Assembly: GCA_002256395.1 (NCBI GenBank)
Contig: NKJG01000002.1
Location: 124,001-188,000 of the forward strand
From: Bacteroidetes bacterium B1(2017)
GTDB lineage: Bacteria; Bacteroidota; Bacteroidia; UKL13-3
Reading direction: 5' to 3'
DNA length: 64,000 nucleotides
Shown here: one piece after another, positions 54,539 through 63,284 of the stretch
Position numbering within the stretch: the first letter of the stretch is position 1
Layout: every line of letters starts with the position of its first letter
Made by a program: the position numbers and the translations under genes
Notes under the pieces: generated by a model
The model's input: only the letters and a program-made list of their open reading frames with translations
Database searches by the model: none
Told to the model about the DNA's origin: nothing

Positions 54539-55078
54539 ATGAAAATTTTAAAAACTATTTTAGTTGTTGTTTTGGCCCTAGTGGGAATTGTACTTTTGAT
54601 TGCTGCCTTTATTAAAAAGGAGTATGCTGTAGAAAGAGAAATAACCATTAACAAACCCAAAATGGAAGTATTTAACTATGTTAAATTATTAAAGAACCAA
54701 GACAATTTTAGTGTTTGGGCAATGATGGATCCCAACATGGAAAAAGGTTTTACTGGCACAGATGGTATGGTTGGTGCTGTATCAAGTTGGAAAAGTACAA
54801 ACAAAGATTTAGGAGCAGGAGAGCAAGAGATTTTAGGAATTACAGAAGGAGAAAAGATTGATTTTGAATTACGTTTTAAGGAACCTTTTGAATCAAAAGA
54901 TCATGCCTTTATGAGTACTACAAGTGTTAATGATAGCACTACATTAGTGAAATGGGGTTTTGATGGAAAAATGGATTATCCAATGAATATTATGTTGCTT
55001 GCTATGGATATGGATAAGATGCTAGGCGATCAGTTGCAAAAGGGCTTAGATAACCTTAAAATGGTGATGGAAAAATAA
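54539..55078 (+). CDS. SRPBCC (START-like) family protein with N-terminal membrane anchor
   Basis: 179 residues. The first 26 residues form one hydrophobic span (TILVVVLALVGIVLLIAAF), probably an inner-membrane anchor. The rest matches polyketide-cyclase/SRPBCC proteins: EREITINKPKMEVFNYV opening, WAMMDPN, FELRFKEPF, TLVKWGFDGKMDYP near the end, then a long C-terminal helix. Such proteins bind hydrophobic ligands; no ligand is known here. It has its own terminator and a plausible promoter (TTG at 54487 and TATTTTG at 54508), so it may be unrelated to the Kdo genes on either side. Confidence 0.82.
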   Translation: MKILKTILVVVLALVGIVLLIAAFIKKEYAVEREITINKPKMEVFNYVKLLKNQDNFSVWAMMDPNMEKGFTGTDGMVGAVSSWKSTNKDLGAGEQEILGITEGEKIDFELRFKEPFESKDHAFMSTTSVNDSTTLVKWGFDGKMDYPMNIMLLAMDMDKMLGDQLQKGLDNLKMVMEK

Positions 55079-55099
55079 GAAATTAATCATTTTAATTGA

Positions 55100-55143
55100 A
55101 AGCCTTGTTCACTGTATTACTCAGTGCGCAAGGCTTTTTTTTT
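55100..55143 (+). terminator. Terminator after the SRPBCC gene
   Basis: A two-tier hairpin. Outer arms AGCCTTG/CAAGGCT (55101-55107 and 55129-55135), inner arms CACTG/CAGTG (55110-55114 and 55122-55126), then nine T. Confidence 0.85.
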
Positions 55144-55185
55144 GATTTAGTTTTAGAAAAAAAGTTAACTTGCTCTTCAATAATT

Positions 55186-55887
55186 ATGAACCATACAGAA
55201 TCGATTTTTACTCAAATAGGTGGCGTTTTTTGCACCCCTTCTATAGAAATAAACTCAAAATTAAATGGAGTTAAAGCTTTTGTTTTTGATTGGGATGGGG
55301 TATTTAATAATGCCGTTAAAAATGAAAACAAAAGTAGCACCTTTAATGAGGCCGATAGTATGGGTACAAATATGCTTAGGTTCAGCCATTATTTATTAAA
55401 TAAGGAGTTACCTGCTACTGCCATTATATCTGGAGAAAAAAATGAAATGGCTTTTTATTTTTGTGAACGCGAACACTTTAATTCATGTTATTATAAAGTA
55501 CCTCATAAACTAATTGCTTTAAACCATTTTTGCGCACAAAACAATATTCAACACTCAGAAGTATGTTATTTTTTTGATGATGTACTAGATTTAAGCATTG
55601 CTGCGGTATGTGGTGTTAGAGTAATGATTAACCGGAAGGCAAATCCCTTATTCAAAAATTACTTGGTTCAAAATAATTTAGTTGATTATATAACTGCCCA
55701 TGAAAGCGGAAATTTTTCCGTTCGTGAGGCCACAGAAATGCTAATGGGATTAAATGATAATTTTAATCAATGTATGGACGAGCGAAAAGATTTTAGCCCA
55801 ATTTATCAAGAGTATTTGGCACTGCGACAAGCAACACCTACGGCCTTTTTTAGTGTTTCGGGTGAGGAAATAATAAATGGAAAGTAA
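55186..55887 (+). CDS. Diverged KdsC-like HAD phosphatase
   Basis: 233 residues from the ATG at 55186. The longer frame begins upstream inside the terminator and is not credible. HAD motifs are present: nucleophile Asp35 and acid Asp37 in VFDWDGVF, motif II Ser in IISGEKN, Lys in PHKLIAL and motif IV FFDDVLD. The closing SGNFSVREATEML resembles the GGEGAVREVCE end of KdsC, which removes the phosphate of Kdo-8-phosphate to free Kdo. It also has an N-terminal extension of about 28 residues and a C-terminal extension of about 35, so it is diverged. The position after kdsA and the transaldolase-CBS gene supports a KdsC role. Confidence 0.75.
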   Translation: MNHTESIFTQIGGVFCTPSIEINSKLNGVKAFVFDWDGVFNNAVKNENKSSTFNEADSMGTNMLRFSHYLLNKELPATAIISGEKNEMAFYFCEREHFNSCYYKVPHKLIALNHFCAQNNIQHSEVCYFFDDVLDLSIAAVCGVRVMINRKANPLFKNYLVQNNLVDYITAHESGNFSVREATEMLMGLNDNFNQCMDERKDFSPIYQEYLALRQATPTAFFSVSGEEIINGK

Positions 55888-55893
55888 TCCTAA

Positions 55894-57978
55894 TTAAGGA
55901 GTATTAAGTTTCGTTAAATAGGCAAAAGTAGCTTCTTGGGAGCTAATAGAATTTTCGTTCTTATTTTGCCTTTTGTATTCAATATCGCTTACTCCATCTA
56001 TTTTACGTGCCTTAACTTCATCGTTCCATTGGATTTCAAAAATGGATTTTAGTTTCTGTTTATTTTCCTCCGAGTATACCGGAAATCCGCATTCTATTCG
56101 ATTCATTAAATTTCTACTCATCCAATCGGCAGATGAAAGGTAAATTTTTTCATCTCCATTATTGCAAAACATATACACTCTGGCGTGTTCTAAGAATCGG
56201 TCAATAATACTTATTACCTCAATATTCTCGCTGCTATTTTGAATACCGGGAACAAGGCAGCAAATACCTCTTATAATAAGCTGGATTTTAACTCCCGCAT
56301 TACTTGCTTCGTAGAGCTTTTTTATGATATCCACATCTACTAATGAGTTCATTTTGGCCTTTATAAAAGCAGGTTTTCCAGCTTTGGCAAATGAAGCTTC
56401 TTGTTCAATAAGCGCAATAAATTGCTTCTTCATAAAATCTGGCGCCACTAATAAATGTTTGAACCCACTTCTCTTTAAGTTTACAAACAAAATATCGGTT
56501 AGGGCATCTACCTCTTCAGTAATTCTAGTGTCCTTTGTAAATAGTGAAAAGTCACTATAAATGCGGGCAGTAACACCATTATAATTACCTGTTGAAAGGT
56601 GGGCATATTTAACAATTTTGCTATCCTCTTTGCGGTAAATTAAACAGATTTTGCAATGAACTTTTTGACCGGCTTTTCCAAAATGAACTTGTGCCCCAGC
56701 TTCTTGAAGTTGATTGGTCCAATAGATATTGGACTCCTCATCGAAGCGGGCTTGGAGTTCCATTAGAACCACAACCTTTTTGCCGTTTTTTACCGCATTT
56801 ATCAAGGCATTTACCACATTGCTATGTTTTGCAACACGGTATAAAGAAATTAAGATAGTGGTTACTTTAGGGTCAATAGCCGCCTCACGTAACAAGCGAA
56901 TTAAATAATCAAAACTCTCATAAGGTTGATGAAGTAAAATGTCCTTTCTACTTATTACATCGAACAACCGTTTTTCCTTATCCAGCTCGGGAATTGGAAT
57001 TTGCTTTAAGGCAGGAAAATAATCAACAGAGGCACCCACTTTTGGAAAATCCATAAAGTCTTTAAAGTTATGGTAACGACCGCCAGGTATGAGATTAACG
57101 TTTTTTAAATCGAGTTTTTTAATAAGAAATTCCAACATCTCTTTAGGCATAGATTCATCATAAACAAATCTTGTTGGAATGCCTTTCGACCTTTGCTTTA
57201 AACTCTTCTGAATTTTATCTAATAAGTTAACAGAATACTCCGTATCGTCTTGAGTAATTTCGTATTCCGCATCTCGGGTTATTTTAATGATGTAAGATTC
57301 ATACTCTTCAAAATCGAAAATAGAAAAGATTCTATTAAGGTTGAGTCTAATAATGTTTTCTAGTAAAATAATATGTTGACCTTTTTCAAAATCGGGTAGG
57401 GTAAAGAACCTATTTACAATACCTGTTGGGATTTCAATAATGGCATGTTTAGGAGGTAATCCTAATTTGCTTGTCTTCATTCTTACGGCCAAATAAATGC
57501 TTCGGTCGCGCATGTGAGGAATATGCCTTAATTCATCAAGTACAACAGGGAACAGATTGTTTAATACACTTGCCTTAAAATAATCTTGAATGATGGCAGC
57601 TTCGTTTTCATTAACTTGATTTTCTTCAATAAGAAATATTTTGTTTCTAGCTAATTCAGGCAGAACTTGATTTTCGTAGATCTCGGTAAATTTGTCTTGC
57701 ATCAGCAAAACTGTCCGTTGTATTTCCGACAATATTTCATCGGGTGAAGATTGGTATTCTGAAATGGCTTTTTTGCCATTAATTCTTTGTAAACGCCTTA
57801 TTTGAGCCACTCTAACCCTAAAAAACTCATCTAGGTTAGATGAAAATATGGCTAAAAATTTAATTCTTTCTAATAATGGATTTCTAGGATTTTCTGCCTC
57901 CTGCAAAACCCGTTCATTAAAATGTAACCAGCTGATTTCTCTATCTTTAAATAAATGTCCTTTACGTTCTTTAATCAT
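55894..57978 (-). CDS. ppk1: Polyphosphate kinase 1
   Basis: 694 residues, the usual PPK1 length. It makes inorganic polyphosphate from ATP at the membrane. Visible parts include the N-terminal helical domain (FKDREISWLHFNERVL), the head domain, and the phospholipase-D-like catalytic core. His460 in YAHLSTGNYN is the phospho-acceptor, and the second core has SSADWMSRNL, matching the PPK signature. No ppx was seen. An exact TAnnTTTG box on the minus strand lies only eight bases before the ATG, too near to be sure it is the promoter. Confidence 0.95.
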   Translation of the reverse strand: MIKERKGHLFKDREISWLHFNERVLQEAENPRNPLLERIKFLAIFSSNLDEFFRVRVAQIRRLQRINGKKAISEYQSSPDEILSEIQRTVLLMQDKFTEIYENQVLPELARNKIFLIEENQVNENEAAIIQDYFKASVLNNLFPVVLDELRHIPHMRDRSIYLAVRMKTSKLGLPPKHAIIEIPTGIVNRFFTLPDFEKGQHIILLENIIRLNLNRIFSIFDFEEYESYIIKITRDAEYEITQDDTEYSVNLLDKIQKSLKQRSKGIPTRFVYDESMPKEMLEFLIKKLDLKNVNLIPGGRYHNFKDFMDFPKVGASVDYFPALKQIPIPELDKEKRLFDVISRKDILLHQPYESFDYLIRLLREAAIDPKVTTILISLYRVAKHSNVVNALINAVKNGKKVVVLMELQARFDEESNIYWTNQLQEAGAQVHFGKAGQKVHCKICLIYRKEDSKIVKYAHLSTGNYNGVTARIYSDFSLFTKDTRITEEVDALTDILFVNLKRSGFKHLLVAPDFMKKQFIALIEQEASFAKAGKPAFIKAKMNSLVDVDIIKKLYEASNAGVKIQLIIRGICCLVPGIQNSSENIEVISIIDRFLEHARVYMFCNNGDEKIYLSSADWMSRNLMNRIECGFPVYSEENKQKLKSIFEIQWNDEVKARKIDGVSDIEYKRQNKNENSISSQEATFAYLTKLNTP

Positions 57979-58117
57979 CTCAAAACAAATTTAACCCCAA
58001 AGTAGGATGAATTTCTATTGGCAAAAACACATTTTCAAGTTAATAAATCGTTAATTGTTTTAAAATAGATTCAATTTAAGGCATTATTGTTGACAATTGA
58101 GCGAGGAGGTATTTGAT

Positions 58118-58417
58118 ATGAAAACACAATTTATGGTTGAGATGTTTCTTCCCGAGGAGTTAGAAATGAGTTTTATGAGAATGATTCCTGCTCACAGGGC
58201 CTATATAAATGAACTAATAAGTAGTGGCCAAATTATATCCTATTCAATTAGTTTTGATAGAAGCAAAGGCTGGATTATTTTTTTAGCAGATAATGCCGCT
58301 GATGTGTTAGATATTGTTCAACAATTTCCAATACATCAATTTATTACCATTGAAATTCATGAGTTATTTATTCATGATGGGGAGGCATATAGGTTTCCTA
58401 AACTTAACTTTAATTAG
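58118..58417 (+). CDS. Muconolactone-isomerase-like/YCII-type small protein
   Basis: 99 residues. The ATG at 58118 is preferred over the longer TTG-type frame because a strong Shine-Dalgarno sequence (gaggaggt, 58103-58110) lies seven bases upstream, unusual in this window. The fold pattern is that of the muconolactone Delta-isomerase/YCII ferredoxin-like family: PEELEMSFMRMIPAHRAYINELI opening, quoted as IPAHRAYINELI, then SYSISFDRSKGW, a helix, ITIEIHELF and the end. Catabolic function is not implied. It overlaps the convergent amylase stop by eight bases. Confidence 0.72.
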   Translation: MKTQFMVEMFLPEELEMSFMRMIPAHRAYINELISSGQIISYSISFDRSKGWIIFLADNAADVLDIVQQFPIHQFITIEIHELFIHDGEAYRFPKLNFN

Positions 58418-60245
58418 TAATAAGCAATTTCTTAATTATTGTTTGCCCATTCTTATTTTTCAACTTTATAAAATAAATACCAGCTTCTTGGTTAATGAAA
58501 TACGTATTATTTTTTTGTGTTATTGTTGAGGCGTAAACTTCTTTCCCATCCATTGAGAAAACACTTAATTCTATAGGCTCATTAATTTGGTTCATTTCAA
58601 TGTTAAAAGCTCCATTTGATGGGTTTGGAAATAACTTAATATCAGGGTTCCAGTTTGTAGGTTCAAGTCCTGTTATGTAAGCAAATTTTAAAATTCTGGT
58701 TTGATATGGTTTTAATGGCAAAATAAATTTGTAAAGATTACCCCAATTTGGATAATTCATGAATTCACTGTCATTATAAATATCTTGAATTTGATAGGTC
58801 CAATTAGCACCATCGGCCCTAGTTACAGTAAATAATACGCTATCATAAGCCTCATTACTTGTATTTACCATTACAATTATTTCTGAACCTTCGTAACTTC
58901 TTTGATAGGTATGTACCTTGTTTTGATTGCTGATAAGATTTTTGTACGAACCAACCATTAATGCTTGTTCAGAATTTCTAATGGCAATTAATTTTTGATA
59001 GTGATTCCAAATTGAGTTTGGATCAGCCTTTAATGTACTTACGTTAAACGTTGCATAGTTACTATTTAAGCTATACCAAGGGTTTTCAGTTGTAAAACCA
59101 GCATTTGTAGTGTTCGACCATTGCATAGGACGTCTAATATTCCCATCTGGTTTTGAGCCTTTCATGGCAACCTCTTCCCCATAATAAATAAATGGTACGC
59201 CAGGTTGGGTCAATAATAAAGATGCTGCTGCTTTGTTTTTTTCTAGGTTAGCACTAAACACATCAATCACCCTGTTCTGGTCGTGGTTTGTTAGAAATGT
59301 AGCAGATTGATTTGGGTTGAAAATAGTAGCATTGTTGTTTAGATTAAGCCTAGAAGCATAAGGATCGCCATTGTTAATGGCATACATATTGGCATCCGAT
59401 AAGTTAAAGTCGAAGCATAAATCTAATTTGTTTTTATACAGCGCAATGCTTGAGGCTGCATCCCAAACCTCGCCAACCAGTAATGAGTTAGAGTTCCAAG
59501 ATTTACAACTATCATTAAATTCTCTCCAAAAGGCTATTGTTTTAGGATGATTTTTAAGGGTTGTGCCTTCTTCAAACAAATACATGGCGGCATCTAATCT
59601 AAAACCATCCACCCCAATTTCTTTTATCCAAAATTTTGCCGCATCAAAAATGCTATCTTTTACAGGTTGATAAGTATAATTTAAATCGGGCATTCCACTC
59701 CAAAATAAGCCATAATAATTACTTCCATTTTTGCTGTACCATAATTGCTGACCCCAAGGCCCTGTTGGATTTCCAGGGTTTGTTTCCCATCTATAAAAGT
59801 TTCTATAAAAAGGGTCGTTTGAAGCTGATTTTATAAACCAAGGATGTTGATCGGAGCTATGGTTCATCACAAAATCCATTACAACTTTTATTCCTCGAGC
59901 ATGTGCTTGAGTGAGTAAATTTTTGAAATCATTTAGTGAACCATATTTTGGATTAAGGGCTTTATAGTTAGTTACATCATACCCATGGTCGCTAGGGGAA
60001 GCGTTAATAGGCATGAGCCAAATTAACTTTACTCCCAAATCTGTTTTTGTGTTAGGATTATTATCGTTTAAATAATCGAGTTTTTGGGTAATTCCATTAA
60101 AGTCGCCAAACCCATCGCCATTACTATCATAATAACTTCTCACAAAAATTTCATAGGCAGTGCTTTGGTTCCACCAATAATTTTGAGCTTTACCAGGGAA
60201 AATAAAACTGCATAGCATGCTTAATAAAACAAGGTATTTTTTCAT
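58410..60245 (-). CDS. Secreted alpha-amylase family (GH13) enzyme with T9SS sorting domain
   Basis: 611 residues with a signal peptide ending FPGKAQ. The GH13 barrel (about 25-420) has the nucleophile Asp218 in GFRLDAAMY, the acid/base Glu259 in VGEVWDA and Asp322 in LTNHDQNR, with WLMPINASPSDHGYD for region I. The C-terminal 75 residues (LFPNPSNGAF to the final KKLLITN) are a type A T9SS sorting domain, so it is exported past the outer membrane and probably anchored or released outside. It likely cleaves alpha-1,4-glucans such as starch or glycogen. A -7 box lies at 60295. Confidence 0.93.
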   Translation of the reverse strand: MKKYLVLLSMLCSFIFPGKAQNYWWNQSTAYEIFVRSYYDSNGDGFGDFNGITQKLDYLNDNNPNTKTDLGVKLIWLMPINASPSDHGYDVTNYKALNPKYGSLNDFKNLLTQAHARGIKVVMDFVMNHSSDQHPWFIKSASNDPFYRNFYRWETNPGNPTGPWGQQLWYSKNGSNYYGLFWSGMPDLNYTYQPVKDSIFDAAKFWIKEIGVDGFRLDAAMYLFEEGTTLKNHPKTIAFWREFNDSCKSWNSNSLLVGEVWDAASSIALYKNKLDLCFDFNLSDANMYAINNGDPYASRLNLNNNATIFNPNQSATFLTNHDQNRVIDVFSANLEKNKAAASLLLTQPGVPFIYYGEEVAMKGSKPDGNIRRPMQWSNTTNAGFTTENPWYSLNSNYATFNVSTLKADPNSIWNHYQKLIAIRNSEQALMVGSYKNLISNQNKVHTYQRSYEGSEIIVMVNTSNEAYDSVLFTVTRADGANWTYQIQDIYNDSEFMNYPNWGNLYKFILPLKPYQTRILKFAYITGLEPTNWNPDIKLFPNPSNGAFNIEMNQINEPIELSVFSMDGKEVYASTITQKNNTYFINQEAGIYFIKLKNKNGQTIIKKLLITN

Positions 60246-60294
60246 AATTGGAAGATGCTTAAAGCAATTTTATAGGTATAATTAGTTCTACCTT

Positions 60295-60302
60295 CAAACA
60301 TA
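60295..60302 (-). promoter_or_regulatory. -7 promoter box of the amylase gene
   Basis: The minus strand reads TATGTTTG, an exact TAnnTTTG. The leader to the ATG at 60245 would be about 46 bases. A TTG with correct spacing is not seen. Confidence 0.45.
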
Positions 60303-60349
60303 CACTTTCCCTTGCAAATACTTTTTTATATCCTCGTAATTTTTGGGTA

Positions 60350-60357
60350 TAACTTTG
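60350..60357 (+). promoter_or_regulatory. -7 promoter box of the TPR protein gene
   Basis: TAACTTTG, an exact TAnnTTTG, about 80 bases before the ATG at 60437. Divergent from the amylase box. Confidence 0.35.
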
Positions 60358-60436
60358 TGGGCTAATACACAGAAGGCAATCTAAATATATATACCAAAAA
60401 TAGGTGCTTTGCGTTTTCGAACCTAAATTGCCCACA

Positions 60437-61381
60437 ATGAAAGTTTTTTGGATTTGCTGTATTTTTAGTTTCCTTTTTCTAAGTAAAAGTAGTGCCTGCT
60501 TTAATGGGGAGAGCTATTATTTGAAAAATAATTCGCTCTTATTTGCCGATATAAAGGACAATTTTATACCTAGAGGCCATGATTTTTTTCTCGACAATTT
60601 TGAAAAGGAACTGATAGAATTAGATAGTTTATATCGTAAAACAGATGATCTTGCCTATTTATCCGACTATGGTTTGGTATTGGTTTTATTGAAGCAATAC
60701 CAACATGCAGAGGCAGTATTTATGCGCATTGAAAGGCAAAATCCAAATAGCTATGCTACAGCAGCAAATTTGGGAACTATGTATGAGTTGATGGGTGAAA
60801 ATCAAAAGGCATATACTTGGTTAAATAAGGCAATTTCGTTAGATCCAAGCTCCCATCATGGATCGGAGTGGATTCATTTGAATATACTTAAATTAAAACT
60901 AAGTGAACCCGATTCTATCTCAAGTATGGCCTTAATTAGGACAGATTTTGGGCTCGAACCAAGCCCTGTAACAAGTCTTAGTAAGGAGGAAATAATTAAA
61001 CTTAAAGATGCACTTCTGTTTCAATTAAATGAACGATTATCTTTTATAAAAGCTCCAGATTTACTTGTTGGTCATTTATTATTTGACCTTGCAAATGTTT
61101 CGCAACTCATAAGTGCGGAAGGCAGAGCCAAAGCTTATAGTATATATGTGATGGCAGAAAGATATGGGTATAATACACCCTTACTTCAATTGCGAAAGCA
61201 AAATCTTAGGCCTATTAAAACAGCTTTACCAGTTGAAACAGAATTGGCCAAACCTAATTTATTGGTTCAGAATAAAAATTACCTCTATGCAGCTGTAGGT
61301 GTTATTATACTAATATTACTAGTAATTACCTTTTCAAATTATAGAAACAAGAAAAAGGAATTAAAAAAATATCACTTCTAG
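60437..61381 (+). CDS. TPR-repeat protein with signal peptide and C-terminal membrane span
   Basis: About 314 residues from the ATG at 60437; the longer frame adds 11 residues before an otherwise clean signal peptide (ending SKSSAC, also a possible lipobox). Tetratricopeptide repeats occupy about residues 70-150 (ALVLLKQYQHAEAVF and AATNLGTMYELMGENQKAY type, as read). A hydrophobic span near the C terminus (YAAVGVIILILLVITF) precedes a Lys-rich tail. The C-terminal topology places the TPR part in the periplasm. Function unknown; TPR regions bind proteins. Confidence 0.78.
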   Translation: MKVFWICCIFSFLFLSKSSACFNGESYYLKNNSLLFADIKDNFIPRGHDFFLDNFEKELIELDSLYRKTDDLAYLSDYGLVLVLLKQYQHAEAVFMRIERQNPNSYATAANLGTMYELMGENQKAYTWLNKAISLDPSSHHGSEWIHLNILKLKLSEPDSISSMALIRTDFGLEPSPVTSLSKEEIIKLKDALLFQLNERLSFIKAPDLLVGHLLFDLANVSQLISAEGRAKAYSIYVMAERYGYNTPLLQLRKQNLRPIKTALPVETELAKPNLLVQNKNYLYAAVGVIILILLVITFSNYRNKKKELKKYHF

Positions 61382-61393
61382 AGAAAATATGTC

Positions 61394-61924
61394 CTATAAA
61401 AACTTAGGATTTGTTTCCATTACATGTCCGCATTTCTTACAGGTACGAAAGTCTTCGGAAGTATAGTAGTTCTTGAAATGAGGTTGAAAATCGGTTTCAA
61501 TATTTTCTAATTCAAAATATACCTCATGCAATTTGTGATTGCATTTTTCGCAGAACCAAAGTAATCCATCTTTGTAACCTTTACCCGCTCTAACCTTTTC
61601 AATAACTAGTCCAATTGAGCCTTCTGTTCTACCAGGTGAATGTGGTGTTCCGCCTGGACATAAAAACATATCGCCAGGACCTAAATGAATAGGAACTGCC
61701 TGACCATCTTCTTGGATATTAACCGTAATATTTCCTTCTAATTGATAAAACCATTCTTCGGTTTCGTTGTAATGATAATCTTTACGGGCATTTGGGCCAC
61801 CCACAATCATAACAATAAAATCTGTTCCTTCTGGGTATAGGTTTTTATTGGCAACTGGTGGTACTAATAAATGACGATTTTCATCTATCCACTTTTTAAT
61901 GTTAAAAGGCTTACGAGCGCTCAT
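61394..61924 (-). CDS. 3-hydroxyanthranilate 3,4-dioxygenase
   Basis: 176 residues, the short bacterial form. The enzyme opens the ring of 3-hydroxyanthranilate in tryptophan breakdown; its product cyclises to quinolinate, an NAD precursor. The cupin iron ligands are His51, Glu57 and His95 (YHYNETEEWFYQ and GGTPHSPG), in the same numbering as the characterised bacterial enzyme. Two CxxC pairs near the C terminus (CEKC and CKKCGHV) bind the extra structural metal of the bacterial type. No other kynurenine-pathway gene is in the window. Preceded by a promoter with TTG and TACATTTG. Confidence 0.95.
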   Translation of the reverse strand: MSARKPFNIKKWIDENRHLLVPPVANKNLYPEGTDFIVMIVGGPNARKDYHYNETEEWFYQLEGNITVNIQEDGQAVPIHLGPGDMFLCPGGTPHSPGRTEGSIGLVIEKVRAGKGYKDGLLWFCEKCNHKLHEVYFELENIETDFQPHFKNYYTSEDFRTCKKCGHVMETNPKFL

Positions 61925-61961
61925 AGTTTAGAAAAATTGGTTTTATAATTTATAGAAGTAA

Positions 61962-61989
61962 CAAATGTATTAAAAAATCTGAGTTTCAA
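61962..61989 (-). promoter_or_regulatory. Promoter of the 3-hydroxyanthranilate dioxygenase gene
   Basis: On the minus strand, TTG (61987-61989) is followed 17 bases later by TACATTTG (61962-61969), an exact TAnnTTTG. The leader to the ATG at 61924 is about 34 bases. Confidence 0.6.
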
Positions 61990-61996
61990 AACTGGG

Positions 61997-62650
61997 CTAT
62001 AGATTTGTAACAAGGTTTAGATTGCACATTGACCTTCCTATTGCTATTTTATGGGAATTTTCTGCAAAAAATCCTCTGTCAAGTCTATCCTGTAAGTATT
62101 GAAATATTTGATTGTATGTCATATTATTGGGTTCGTAAAATTTGAACCTATGTTCATTCATGTTTATATAATAAGTATAATAGTTTAGGTGGTAATAATC
62201 ACCCCTAGAGAATGGATAAAAATAAGACCTTGGATCATTATTTGGACCGTAAAATATTTCAGTATAAAAAATCCCTTTTTGAAAAATATAATTTGTTTTA
62301 AAACCAAACAAAGTCATTTGTTCAGTATTGAATATATATTCAACTATTTTTTTGTCTTTATTAATATTATTTTGACTTAAATTATTACCCCAAAGGTCAA
62401 TCAAATCTGGAAAATAAATTTCTTTTGCATTAGTTGGTGTTGGTTTTTGTTTGCCATACTCATACACGTCAATATGAGAAAAAAAATCCCAACCTTCAAA
62501 TTTTGCAGGAAATTTGTACCCAATAGGGGCATGGTTTATAACTCTATCAGCACTGGGTATTCCATCAGTAGTTTCAGACTTTTTACATGAGCCCAAAAAC
62601 AAAACAACCAAAGCAAATATGAAAAGGATAAACTTATTTTGAGTTTTCAT
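61997..62650 (-). CDS. Lipoprotein of unknown function
   Basis: 217 residues with a lipoprotein signal (FALVVLFLGSC, Cys near residue 22) followed by KKSETTDG, a typical Bacteroidota lipoprotein linker. The mature part has alternating polar and aromatic segments (HAPIGYKFPAKFEGWDFFSHI and PFSRGDYYHLNYYTYYINM, as read) but no recognised domain. It lies 27 bases from the NlpC/P60 gene in the same direction, so it may share its transcript. Confidence 0.65.
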   Translation of the reverse strand: MKTQNKFILFIFALVVLFLGSCKKSETTDGIPSADRVINHAPIGYKFPAKFEGWDFFSHIDVYEYGKQKPTPTNAKEIYFPDLIDLWGNNLSQNNINKDKKIVEYIFNTEQMTLFGFKTNYIFQKGIFYTEIFYGPNNDPRSYFYPFSRGDYYHLNYYTYYINMNEHRFKFYEPNNMTYNQIFQYLQDRLDRGFFAENSHKIAIGRSMCNLNLVTNL

Positions 62651-62677
62651 TGGGGTGAAATTAAAACACTAAAATAC

Positions 62678-63250
62678 CTAATAGTTGTTTAAAGGCAAAA
62701 CGCGCGTGGCTTTCATAAACCGCTTTTTATAATAGTCGGCTTCAAGTCGGTCTATTCTAACACCCGAACTTGTGCTTGAATGAATAAATTGAACAGGTTC
62801 GCCTTTTTCGGAAATAACAATTCCAACATGACCAATTCCTCTTCTTCGGCTATTTCTACCTCTAAAAAAGAGCAGATCACCTTTACTTATTTGTTTGCGT
62901 GGAATTTCAACACCTATGAAGCTTTGACCAGCAGAGGTATGAGGTAATTTTATGCCATACTTCCTATAAACCATCATGGTAAAGCCGCTACAATCAAATC
63001 CTTTGGCGCCAGTTCCACCCCTTCGGTATCTATCTCCCATAAAACTCTCTGCGTAGGCAATAATGCTATCGGGATGTAACTTTTTACTGGGCTTTAGCGC
63101 TAGAGTATCGGTTTGTTTAGGTAAAAGGTGAAGTTGATACGGTGAATCTAATTGGGCCACAGAAAGCTTGGACATGAATAATATCCAAATTATCAGGATG
63201 ATATGTGCTTTAGTTAGGTTCAATAAGTTGTAAAAATAATTGAAATTCAC
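62678..63250 (-). CDS. NlpC/P60 family peptidoglycan endopeptidase
   Basis: 190 residues. Catalytic residues are Cys87 (GFDCSGF), His141 (GIGHVGIV) and His157 (FIHSS), the NlpC/P60 set, which cleaves gamma-D-glutamyl-diamino acid bonds in cell wall. The N terminus is a hydrophobic signal (AHIILIIWILFMSKLSVAQ). The frame begins with GTG at 63250; a TTG nine codons later gives the more compact signal peptide and could be the true start. The bamD promoter lies just beyond. Confidence 0.88.
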   Translation of the reverse strand: MNFNYFYNLLNLTKAHIILIIWILFMSKLSVAQLDSPYQLHLLPKQTDTLALKPSKKLHPDSIIAYAESFMGDRYRRGGTGAKGFDCSGFTMMVYRKYGIKLPHTSAGQSFIGVEIPRKQISKGDLLFFRGRNSRRRGIGHVGIVISEKGEPVQFIHSSTSSGVRIDRLEADYYKKRFMKATRVLPLNNY

Positions 63251-63271
63251 AAAATAAAAAGTGTATGTTTG
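63240..63271 (+). promoter_or_regulatory. Promoter of bamD
   Basis: TTG at 63240-63242, 21 bases, then TATGTTTG at 63264-63271, an exact TAnnTTTG. The predicted leader to the ATG at 63285 is about 10 bases. Confidence 0.6.
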
Positions 63272-63284
63272 CAGTTTGCTAACT

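Noticed and set aside
57986..57993. TAAATTTG as the ppk1 promoter
   Set aside because: It ends eight bases before the ATG and has no -33 partner at normal spacing; the leader would be about four bases.
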